DNA of 64,000 bases from Trochalopteron elliotii (lineage: Eukaryota > Chordata > Aves > Passeriformes > Leiothrichidae). The translations under genes and the position numbers were made by a program. The notes under the pieces are model-generated. The model did not search any database. It was not told the origin of the DNA and was given only the letters and a program-made list of their open reading frames with translations. Below are positions 41,501 to 48,671 of this stretch, in pieces (the first letter of the stretch is position 1; each line of letters starts with the position of its first letter). The stretch is from NCBI GenBank assembly GCA_024734555.1, contig JANPWX010000038.1:915102-979101 (forward strand), given 5' to 3'.

Positions 41501-41788
41501 TATGTGACTTCAGCTAATTGTACAAATAAAAGCAGTGGAAAAGAAACCGTTCCGTCTGGAAGCACATTTATATGAATTACACATATTTTATGTTCCCAGG
41601 TAACCATGCCACCCCTTTGACCATTCCCTACCTAATCCTAGGTGAGGGTGATGCTCCACTAGAGTCCAGCTGTTATCATCCACACAATGACTTTTGTAAA
41701 CGAGCAGCTGACAGAGGTCCCTGGCTGTCATGTCTGCTAGAATCTCGACCACTTTGCTTGTTCCATCTTCACTAAAGACTTTTACATC
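20437..41788 (-). CDS. GRB10: GRB10 adaptor protein, 12 coding exons from RA domain to stop
   Basis: This is a cytoplasmic adaptor that binds activated insulin, IGF1 and other receptor tyrosine kinases and generally dampens their signalling; in mammals it is an mTORC1 substrate. Joining twelve AG/GT-bounded minus-strand exons (157, 116, 75, 138, 111, 99, 78, 117, 67, 88, 94 and 147 bp) gives 1287 bp, or 428 residues plus TGA, with every phase compatible. The domain order is RA (first two exons), PH (fifth to seventh exons of the short form), BPS region and C-terminal SH2. Residue choices such as [28 protein letters not shown] and HHCIRVAL match GRB10 rather than GRB14 or GRB7. Mammalian GRB10 has about 590 residues, so roughly 165 N-terminal residues (proline-rich, PNPFPEL-type motif) are not present here. 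Residue numbers in the exon entries refer to the predicted 443-residue short form that starts at 42697. Confidence 0.97.
21402..21495 (-). CDS. GRB10: GRB10 exon, SH2 domain part 2 (phosphotyrosine pocket)
   Basis: The exon is 94 bp (acceptor TCTCCTAG|A, donor CCG|GTAAGT). Its first base completes Gly364, followed by residues 365-395 beginning [18 protein letters not shown]. Arg369 in FLLRDS is the FLVRES arginine that contacts phosphotyrosine, and His390 in KHFQI corresponds to the beta-D histidine. The SH2 domain looks functional. Confidence 0.97.
24080..24167 (-). CDS. GRB10: GRB10 exon, SH2 domain part 1
   Basis: The exon is 88 bp (acceptor CTCCAG|TT, donor GG|GTAGGT), with two partial codons around 28 full ones (336-363). 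It begins [20 protein letters not shown]. The [11 protein letters not shown] block is the canonical start of an SH2 domain, with the alpha-A Arg in GRIS. Confidence 0.97.
25143..25209 (-). CDS. GRB10: GRB10 exon, BPS-SH2 linker
   Basis: The exon is 67 bp (acceptor TCTATAG|AAACG, donor ACAG|GTAAAT) and encodes residues 313-334 plus the first base of codon 335, beginning [19 protein letters not shown]. The Ser-Pro at residues 325-326 aligns with mammalian Ser476, a reported mTORC1 site, so that regulatory input appears conserved. Confidence 0.96.
26081..26197 (-). CDS. GRB10: GRB10 exon, BPS core
   Basis: The exon is 117 bp (acceptor CTTTTCAG|AGA, donor AGG|GTAGCT) and encodes residues 274-312, beginning [16 protein letters not shown] and ending EEGHAWR. 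This is the conserved BPS core, which acts as a pseudosubstrate inhibitor of the receptor kinase in this family. Ser277 in RSVSEN aligns with mammalian Ser428, reported as an AKT/14-3-3 site. Confidence 0.97.
26855..26932 (-). CDS. GRB10: GRB10 exon, PH-BPS junction
   Basis: The exon is 78 bp (acceptor TTGGCAG|TAT, donor GTA|GTAAGT) and encodes residues 248-273, beginning [16 protein letters not shown] and ending FSTPV. It follows the PH domain and leads into the BPS (between PH and SH2) region that binds the activated insulin/IGF1 receptor kinase domain. Confidence 0.96.
28409..28507 (-). CDS. GRB10: GRB10 exon, PH domain part 3
   Basis: The exon is 99 bp (acceptor TTTAAAG|CCAAAC, donor AAG|GTAGCT) and encodes residues 215-247, beginning [20 protein letters not shown] and ending MTAFRLLK. 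The C-terminal PH helix, with its conserved Trp in TCWMTAF, is visible. The acceptor has a weak pyrimidine tract, but the reading frame and homology fix it. Confidence 0.96.
28741..28803 (+). mobile_element. short CR1 3' tail
   Basis: Only about 60 bp of CR1 3' UTR remain (CTTGTAGGTCCCCTCCAACT, then TATTCTATGATTCTATGG). They lie in the GRB10 intron just upstream of the third PH exon, in the orientation opposite to the gene. Confidence 0.85.
29771..29881 (-). CDS. GRB10: GRB10 exon, PH domain part 2
   Basis: The exon is 111 bp (acceptor TTCCCCAG|GAG, donor AAG|GTAAAT) and encodes residues 178-214. It starts [15 protein letters not shown] and ends EYGFCIK. It forms the middle strands of the PH domain and is phase 0 at both ends. 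A CTCF-like motif lies about 90 bp upstream of its acceptor. Confidence 0.97.
29967..29980 (+). promoter_or_regulatory. CTCF-like motif
   Basis: CCAACAGAGGGCAG matches the CTCF core CCASYAGRKGGCRS at 13 of 14 positions. It lies in the GRB10 intron about 90 bp upstream of the exon at 29771. Confidence 0.4.
30413..30550 (-). CDS. GRB10: GRB10 exon, PH domain part 1
   Basis: The exon is 138 bp (acceptor CCAACAG|AAC, donor AAAG|GTAAGA) and encodes residues 132-177. It opens with [20 protein letters not shown], then the first PH strands and [11 protein letters not shown]. The GFLHVKE and WKK elements mark the start of the phosphoinositide-binding pleckstrin-homology fold. Basic residues GRKSWKK lie in the first loop region. 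Confidence 0.97.
33593..33608. repeat. (TTCC)n short tandem repeat
   Basis: Four TTCC units lie in the intron just downstream of the RA-PH linker exon, near its donor. On the transcript strand this is a GGAA purine tract. Confidence 0.85.
33670..33744 (-). CDS. GRB10: GRB10 exon, RA-PH linker
   Basis: The exon is 75 bp, phase 0 at both ends (acceptor TCTAG|AATTTC, donor CAG|GTACTG), and encodes residues 107-131, beginning [16 protein letters not shown] and ending SQLLQ. The FFPEQMV segment is characteristic of the GRB7/10/14 RA-PH tandem. This is the most variable exon relative to the mammalian sequence I know (for example [10 protein letters not shown] and IPQSQ). Confidence 0.95.
35764..35879 (-). 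CDS. GRB10: GRB10 exon, second half of RA domain
   Basis: The acceptor TTTTTCCACAG|AG and donor ATG|GTGAGT bound 116 bp. The first two bases complete the split Glu codon 68, followed by 38 codons (69-106) beginning [15 protein letters not shown] and ending YEFFKNPM. This finishes the RA domain and enters the RA-PH linker shared by GRB7, GRB10 and GRB14. The intron before it, about 5.75 kb, is the longest between the coding exons in the window. Confidence 0.97.
36759..37257 (-). pseudogene. unidentified possible decayed coding remnant
   Basis: Two adjacent minus-strand open frames run head to tail: 89 codons (37257-36991) and 79 codons (36995-36759). They overlap by only 5 bases, as if one coding region had suffered a single frameshift near 36993. 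The first contains [20 protein letters not shown], the second [16 protein letters not shown]. In-frame stops lie just upstream of 37257. I do not recognise a family. Random open frames of this size do occur in this window, so it could be chance. It is nested in the GRB10 intron, on the same strand. Confidence 0.25.
37095..37102. promoter_or_regulatory. consensus CRE octamer TGACGTCA
   Basis: This is a perfect palindromic cAMP-response element within the large GRB10 intron. Full-length CREs are uncommon away from CpG islands because the central CpG decays. It sits inside the unidentified open-frame segment at 36759-37257. Confidence 0.35.
40026..40290. repeat. large imperfect palindrome (inverted repeat, arms about 130 bp)
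   Basis: The left arm (40026-40156) and the reverse complement of the right arm (40157-40290) align along their whole length, with an estimated 70-80% identity. The centre is CCATGG at 40154-40159. Matched blocks include CCCATCATTG, ATTACCAAG, GTAAACAGAAG and GATTCATTCA. There is no central spacer. It lies in the GRB10 intron about 1.3 kb downstream of the RA exon. It could be a MITE-like DNA transposon remnant or an ancient conserved hairpin repeat; no coding frame is present. Confidence 0.85.
41632..41788 (-). CDS. GRB10: GRB10 exon, first half of RA domain
   Basis: The acceptor TTGCAG|GATG and donor G|GTAGGG bound 157 bp encoding residues 16-67 and the first base of codon 68. The peptide starts [16 protein letters not shown] and ends near EHHPHLGL. 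It covers the N-terminal half of the Ras-associating domain, including the KVF strand and the TARDLCQLL helix. The frame is closed at the 5' side only by the splice site, so the upstream partner can be either the distal N-terminal exons or the 15-codon exon at 42653. Confidence 0.97.
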
Positions 41789-42652
41789 CTGCAACATAAA
41801 GGGTACACTTACAGATCAACAGCTCTGAACATAGGCAAACCACACAGCTACTGTAGAAAAAGCAACATCCTCTTGGTGTGAGGGTTCCAAGCACCTTGGC
41901 AGCCACGACAAACGAAATGGATGATTCACTTTATAACACTTTCTCTCGATGCCCCCTAGACCTATTTCCCCTCCCCCCTCCCCAACACCTCCCTGCACTA
42001 AACAAAGATTCAGCAGGGTTAATACGACCACGTACATAGGAAAAGTGAGAGAGCAGGTTCTGTATAAAGCTGTGTAAGGTAAGCATACGTGAAACAATGT
42101 CGAGAGAATACTTTGGCAACAGTGGGCGAGAGAAATCACATCCAGTCAAACACACACAAATTTCGTTGTGATCCCATCGGAGGCCTCTGAACAGTCACAG
42201 AGGAGGCAGGCCAAGACCCCAAAGATTAAAAAGGGCTCTCTTGTTCCCCACTAACTTTTGATTGTTTCGTGTGGAGAAGTCCCACTTGCAGTTTGCTGGC
42301 AAATCAATTACCTAGCACAGTCCACGCATTTCTCTCCCTGCCCTGACTTCTCTTTTGATCCTAGCTTGAAAGTAGTTTGAAACCAAATGTGCATACGCTG
42401 CACATCCTAAATATCAATGGGGATGAGAGAACAAGTCAAGAACCTTCTCCCCCCACCTCCTGAATTATACAGATGCTTTCCTCTTTGCATTGTTCTGCTC
42501 AAGCGAGAGACACTTCCCGCAAAATTATTTCTCCGGGCAAATGTGCAGATCCCAGATTTAAATCAACTCCGTGTTTAAAACGCTCCGCATCCTAGCGAGA
42601 GAAGGAGAGTCTAACAAAAACCTAGAGGGTAATTCGATACGGAAAATCTTAC

Positions 42653-42697
42653 CTCAACGGCACGTAAAAGGCAGCAGTCGGAAGAACAAGATGGCAT
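42653..42697 (-). CDS. GRB10: candidate alternative first coding exon of GRB10 (15 codons)
   Basis: On the minus strand an ATG at 42697, in the context AAAATGC, opens MPSCSSDCCLLRAVE. The exon stops at a consensus donor GAG|GTAAGA (intron from 42652). It ends in phase 0, exactly as required by the RA exon that begins with GAT at 41788, so splicing would give an uninterrupted 443-residue GRB10 lacking the usual N-terminal region. It lies at the edge of a CpG island, as expected for an internal promoter. The same frame stays open further upstream without another ATG as far as about 42814. The 5' limit of the exon is unknown. It could instead be a non-coding leader exon, or a chance ATG with a donor. 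Confidence 0.5.
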
Positions 42698-42714
42698 TTT
42701 AAATGGGGATTGCC

Positions 42715-43700
42715 TCTTGAGAGTTAGTTCTCTGCCTCCGCCGACCCTCTGCAGCCTGCGGCTGGGCGCCCGGGGTGCCGGCGGCGTCAGGGGCAGCCGT
42801 ACCCTACCTGTCACGTAGCCCCTGCTATGGGGACTGTTTCTGGGGAGGGAAACAACTCTGCCAGAGCTCCACTCAAAGGGTTACACGCAATCTTTGCGGT
42901 AGTGAATCAAACCACACTGTGCAGACCAATCCTAGCCCTCCCTCCGACTGATGTAATCATTTCCCACACACTATCAGACTTCCAAATTATTCCCGCCTCC
43001 CCCACCCCCCAAAAGAAAAAGAAGGAATTACAAAGGAAATGTGGGGTTTTTTATGACGACCTCGAGGCGCTTGAGACCCCAGGGGCGGCCGCGGGGCGGG
43101 GTGTGGGGAGCCCGGCACGCGTGTGCTGCTGACCCGGCGCCGGTGCCGGTCCCGCCCNNNNNNNNNNNNNNNNNNNNNNNNNNNNNNNNNNNNNNNNNNN
43201 NNNNNNNNNNNNNNNNNNNNNNNNNNNNNNNNNNNNNNNNNNNNNNNNNNNNNNNNNNNNNNNNNNNNNNNNNNNNNNNNNNNNNNNNNNNNNNNNNNNN
43301 NNNNNNNNNNNNNNNNNNNNNNNNNNNNNNNNNNNNNNNNNNNNNNNNNNNNNNNNNNNNNNNNNNNNNNNNNNNNNNNNNNNNNNNNNNNNNNNNNNNN
43401 NNNNNNNNNNNNNNNNNNNNNNNNNNNNNNNNNNNNNNNNNNNNNNNNNNNNNNNNNNNNNNNNNNNNNNNNNNNNNNNNNNNNNNNNNNNNNNNNNNNN
43501 NNNNNNNNNNNNNNNNNNNNNNNNNNNNNNNNNNNNNNNNNNNNNNNNNNNCGCGCCGGGGGCCAGCGAGCGCGGCCGGCGCCGCCCCCACCCCCCCCGC
43601 TCCTCGGTGCCCTGGCTACGCACAAATTCGAGCCCAGCGAGGGAGGAGTTAAAGCCTCATCCAGCCCAAGTGACTCAAACCCGCGCGTTCAGGAAACGGC
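42715..43700. promoter_or_regulatory. GRB10: CpG island, probable internal GRB10 promoter
   Basis: GC- and CpG-dense DNA, including NotI-like GCGGCCGC, CGCGCC and CCGGCG stretches, appears on both sides of an N gap, in sharp contrast to the AT-rich surroundings. A 15-codon exon with a consensus donor sits at its left edge on the minus strand, and the RA exon of GRB10 lies about 0.9 kb further on. The orientation is therefore inferred to drive GRB10. Density dips between about 42840 and 43040, so there may be two sub-islands. No TATA box was identified. Confidence 0.65.
43158..43551. other. assembly gap (394 Ns)
   Basis: There is an unbroken run of N within the most GC-rich part of the CpG island. 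The apparent 190-236-residue open frames that span it are artefacts of translating N. The real sequence may hold a first exon or transcription start sites. Confidence 0.99.
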
Positions 43701-46700
43701 TTCATCTGACAGCAGGGATGAGCCAGCTCTTTCAGAAGTGGGCTCTGGAGAGGAGAGGAGGGGGAATCCCGGCTGCTCTGGGGAAGGCATGCGTGCTGTG
43801 CAATGTTACGGCTGCACTCCTGCCAACGCTTAGCCAAGCCAGAGGCATCCTCACACATGCAGGAATTTGTTGGGCGTGGGGGTGCCCCCGTTTTCTGTCC
43901 TGCGGGCAAGTCTCTGTTGTGCCACTAGCGCCGTGTCGCAGCAGAGCCCCGCATCACACCCGCAGCGGTCCCAGCTCGGGGGACGGGGGAACACGAGTGG
44001 ATGGATGTCCGAGACACCCCGCAGGCATCGCACCGCAGTGTGCGAGTGGGAGCTCAGCTCCCGTGTTCCCTCCCTCCCAGGATGGGCGAGCACACCGAAA
44101 AGCCAGTATGCAACAAGACAGAAAGTAGTTTGTTCTGTTTGTTTTAGTGGAGAATGGGAGCGACTAACACCCGCTTGATATTCTTTTCTCTTCTACTTTT
44201 TACAATACAGCCATAGATTGGACCGAAAAGTTGGTGGTGAAGGAATCCCTTTCTACTTTCAGCTTACTCTGTGCACGTAACTGCACTTTCTGTATTGAAA
44301 CTAAACTATTTTGGATGGATTTCCTGCCTCGGGAACCAACCTGGTGACATCATTCATTCATTAGTCACGAGAAGCACAGCCCTCTGCTCTCCGCCTCAGC
44401 TTTCACAGGGGAGCCCGAATCAGGAATACGCCACAGCAATCACCACTTTTGCAACTCCTGGAGGACAAACCTCCCTTCTTTTCCTTTCCTGCTGGGAACA
44501 AGGCAGGACAGACTGCACCCGGTCATTGCCAGTGCCAAGTCCCAGAAGAGAGGCAAAGCTCTTCTGCTGAGGGTGCCTCTCCAGCCCGTGCAGGTGGAAA
44601 AGAGAGCTGTAACACAACCACCACACTTTTCTCTACTCCCAAGCATGGAAAGCCTTAATGCCGTGTGGCCAGTGGAAGAAAGCTGCAGCTGTCCTTTATG
44701 CTCATTCATGCTGTGCTCTCTCGGTATGAAGTAAAGGGGTCATGGGTACGTGTCCCACTCTCCCCCTCCTTGCCCAGAGTCTGAACTGATGCTGATGCCA
44801 GCCTCCCTGAAGTACCACAGCATCTCGAACTATTGGATACCCAACGCTCCAATTCGGTGTGTGACTACTGCACTGCCATGTTCCTTTCTCCAGAGAGCCA
44901 GGCCCTAGAGGCAGCATCCACTATCCCCACACAAGAGCCACTATGGGAGTTGGGTTACAAACACGGATATGTTAATTCGTGGGACCAGTCAGCCCCTGGG
45001 GTGTTAACAGTGCCTTTAATGCCCAGGGACTGGAGTGCAGTGGCTGGGCAGCGTGAACGCAGTGATGGGCAAGTTAACTTCACTATTCATAGTGCTGTGT
45101 TTGCCATCAAGGACAGGGCAAGGCCATGCATCAGCACTGACATCAGAGATATAAAACACTGCATCAGGAGGGGATGTAATGGCCTGAGCTGAACCCTGCC
45201 CCAGGGGATGGGAGAGAGGCAGAAGTGAGATGAAACCCTGTGTCTCTGCAGAAGCAAGAGTGCAACAGCCCCTACGAGGCTCACATGCAAGGTAAGGGGA
45301 TTTTGTGCCCCCACACAACGCTGCAGAGTTATGAAGTATAATCACAAATACAAAACCAGCTTGACGAAAAAGCTTCTCCTCCAACTTTCTGACAGTTTCT
45401 GTGACAAAAGACACAGATAACTGTATTCCTGTATCACAGAGGGGACTGAATTTAAAGTCAATTGGTCAAATCCAACTCTCTCACTTTTCCTTTTTCTTTA
45501 TTCTGCTAAGGAAGCACCTCCCACTTCAAGGGCTCCCTATTCAAACTTCTTCCAGCAGAAACACTGTTTCACTTCCAAAATTGATTTGGGGCCTATAATC
45601 TACAAAGGAAAATGAACCAGGATTCATTTGAATAAAATACTCCAATAATGAAAACACTTAGCCTGATGAGAGGTTCAAGAAGTTAGTCTGACACTTTTGC
45701 CCTGCATCCCTCCGAGAAATGCAATGAAATGCAACAGCAGACTGCCTGCAACAGTGATTTACAAAAGGCCCTAATTACGTCAGCAGCACAAGGCACCTTC
45801 TATTCAAAATTAAGGTTAAGAATGCTAAGCCAACCAGAGCACTATATTGGCTGAACATTCAGTGCTTTACAGCGCAAAGGAGCAGATAACAGACTGCACC
45901 ATTGTTCTGGGAAGAAGTCTTCCCCCAAGCTTTTCTTTTCTTTTTTTCGAAAGACAAAAAGACTTAAAAAATTAAAAATTTAAAAGAACATTAATATTCA
46001 TCACTTCAGTGGTTTCATATAATGGGTCGCATATCTTGAGTATCTTCATGGCTGCTTCATCTTCCAGCCTCAGTTCCTCAACCTCACTGCAGTATTTTGT
46101 GCGTATCAAGTAATGCAAATACTTTAGGAATGCGAAAGGGAAAAAAAAAAAACCCAAACAAACCAACAACAAAAAACAGAAAACCCAAACAGTCATGTGA
46201 TGGTCACATCATTTTTTCTCCACTTTTTATGCTATTTTTTCCTTTTTTCTTCAAAACAAAACCTATGACTATACACAATGATCACAGAAATTTACTCTTT
46301 TACATGATGTTACGCTGAAAATCTTCAGTGGCAAACAGATCTACATTTGCATTCTACAATCTGAAATTAAACAGTGTAATTGATATCAGACCAACCTGTG
46401 TTATCCTGGGTTATGACTCCAAACATAAGGAAGAATCAGTTATCAGAAGGCCCTCTGACTGAAATCTAATAGATAAAAGGTTTCAGTACACTAGTTCTTC
46501 GAGAGTTCCCCTTTATAAGAGATGTAGATCAGAGACTTCACAGAAAGCTATTAAAATACACTGTAGAGACATTACTAAGAGCTGTGCAAACAGAAAATCA
46601 GTCCAGCAAGTTTTGAGTTCAATCCTCTGGTTTCACTCATCATGATTGTTCAGACATGACAATCATACAATCAGTGAGGTAAATAGAAAGAAAATGGAAC

Positions 46701-48076
46701 TGAAATGTATGCATGTACCTTGTGCAAGCAGAAGCAGCTATTTACTGCAGAAGGCACCTATGTACCAGGCAGGTACTTGCTGTTTTCACTGGAACCCTGT
46801 TTTGATGAGATCTTTTTTCCAAAAGCTTTTTATAATCAAAGCTTATCAGCTCACAAGAGCAGAGTCAGAGTCACTGGAGGAACGAGGAAGCTTTCAATTA
46901 GGTCAACTCAAAGCTGCTGAAGACTCAAGCTCAGCCTGCAGGCTACCCCTGAACTGCCATTTGCCTGGTTGAAAAAGCAACAAATAAAGGAAGGTTTTGC
47001 TTCCTAAAGTTACAAACCTTTGAAAAAGAAAGGCCTCTAAGCATGCTCTGTGCACACCTGACAGGCAAGCAACTCAGTTAACCACATCTGCATGCTGGAG
47101 CACCAGCCAGTCCCCCTTGCCCAGCAGTATTAAGGCAGCTTTATAAAACATGGAAATTTCAACTGCTGCAATGAAATAAATATATAGGTCAACCCTATGG
47201 CTCTTTTTGCCTTCTCTGTTGCACTGCTCATACAGGAAAATAGCCCTTCAGACAAACAGTAGTCGTAACAGCAATACATCGTGGATAAGATCACCTATAC
47301 ACAAGGCATCAGATAGTAGTTCCTTATAAAAGAAAAAAACCTGTGAGGTATTTGATCATTGCTTTTTTTCCCCCGACATATACACATAAAACCCTTGGAA
47401 ATGCTGAGGTTAAGGTTCTCATAGCAACATTAACTCTCTCCTCTGGCACACACTATATTTAGGTACACATTTAAAAGCCTATGAACAACGAAGGAGAACA
47501 ACTGTTGTACGATGAAGATCTTAGTCTATGACTTTCATATTCAGAACAGCAACTTCAAAAAAAAAAAAAAATCCCACAAACCCCCCACTTTAGTTGGCCA
47601 TGTTTTAAAACCCTCATTCTGGCCCCTTTCACTGGGCTGTTGAGTTTTAAACCCATTTCTAAGGGTCAGAGGAATAACCTGACCTGAAGGGGAATCATAA
47701 TATCATCTTATGTTCGGTGGTCACCAAAACCAATACTTAATTCATAAACTCCATGAGGGTTGTACCAGCAAGAGACGTTTTGGGAATCACAGTGATGGGC
47801 AGGGCAGGATTAGTGCCGGGTTCAACTCAGCATTGGTATTTGGAGGGTTAGCTCTTCTGAAGCCATCAGGTATGAACACCCAGTCACACATGAACACAGT
47901 AATCCTGGAGAGTTACATTCCTCGTGAAAGGAAGGGAGAGCAATGGAGTAACTCAACATCTGAAGCACACGACAAAGGCTCCTGATTCTGGACATAAGAT
48001 TGATGCTGTAAGCTATGTTGGCTGAATTCAGGCCACTGTGGTGATTAATCAAGCAAACTCCTTTCTGCACTATTTA
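43701..48076. other. upstream or 5'-intronic GRB10 DNA, no exon recognised
   Basis: CpG content decays away from the island over the first kilobase. The remainder is AT-rich with A-runs near 46141. Open frames here are GC-driven or chance. No exon matching the GRB10 N-terminal proline-rich region was found. Confidence 0.55.
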
Positions 48077-48671
48077 CATCACGGTTTAACCCCATCCAGC
48101 AGCTTAGCCCCACACAGCCACTCACTTACTGCCCCCAGCGGGAGAGGAAAGAGAGATGAAGGGAATAAAGTTAGGTAAGTGATGGGTTGAGACAAAGCCA
48201 GTTTAATCAGGAAAGCAAAAGCCATGCACATGAGCAAAGCAAAACATGAAATTCATTCCCCACTTTACATGGGCAGGCAGGTGTTCAGCCATCCCCAGGA
48301 AAGCCCATCACGAGTAATGGTGATTTGGGAAGACAAAAAACATCACTTCAAATGCTCCCCCCTTGCCCCCATCCTACTTCTTCCCTCAGCTTCACAGGCC
48401 AAGCATGACACCAAAGGGTGCAGAATTTCCCTTGGGTTAGTTGAGGTCAGCTGTCCTGACTGCATCCCCTTGAGCTTTTTGTGTTACTCTCCCCTCCTTG
48501 CTGCAGGGGTGGGGTGAGGACCAGAAAGACTTTGCCTCTGTGTAAGCATTGCTGAGCAGTGACTAAAACATCTCTGGAATTATCAACACTGGTTTCATCA
48601 CAAATCTGAAACATGGCCCCATACCAGCTACTAAGAAGAAAATTAACTCTACCCCAGTAAAAACTAGCACA
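48077..48671 (-). mobile_element. solo LTR of an avian ERVL-like element
   Basis: On the minus strand this 595-bp block starts TGTGCTAGTTTTTACTGGGG and ends GGGGTTAAACCGTGATG. It has the overall layout of a widespread avian ERV LTR recognised from memory of the family. No internal retroviral sequence lies on either side, so it is a solo LTR from recombination. The expected terminal CA is altered at the 48077 end and no clean target duplication is evident, which suggests age. It has the same orientation as GRB10 and lies upstream of the internal CpG island. Confidence 0.85.

Larger units (their letters stand above)
35880..41631 (-). other. GRB10: largest intron between GRB10 coding exons (about 5.75 kb)
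   Basis: It interrupts the RA domain. It contains the unidentified open-frame pair at 36759-37257 with a CRE octamer and the large palindrome at 40026-40290. A moderately CpG-containing stretch at about 40620-40930 might be a conserved non-coding element. No transposon of a familiar bird class was seen. Confidence 0.85.

Noticed and set aside
20437..41788. Assignment of the adaptor gene to GRB14
   Set aside because: The domain order is shared, but the residues at the RA start, the PH domain, the BPS core (DFSGQ...[19 protein letters not shown]) and the C-terminus fit GRB10, not GRB14.
42987..43833. Open frames of 187-236 residues across the N run
   Set aside because: Most of each frame is translated Ns from an assembly gap; the remaining ends are GC-rich shadows.
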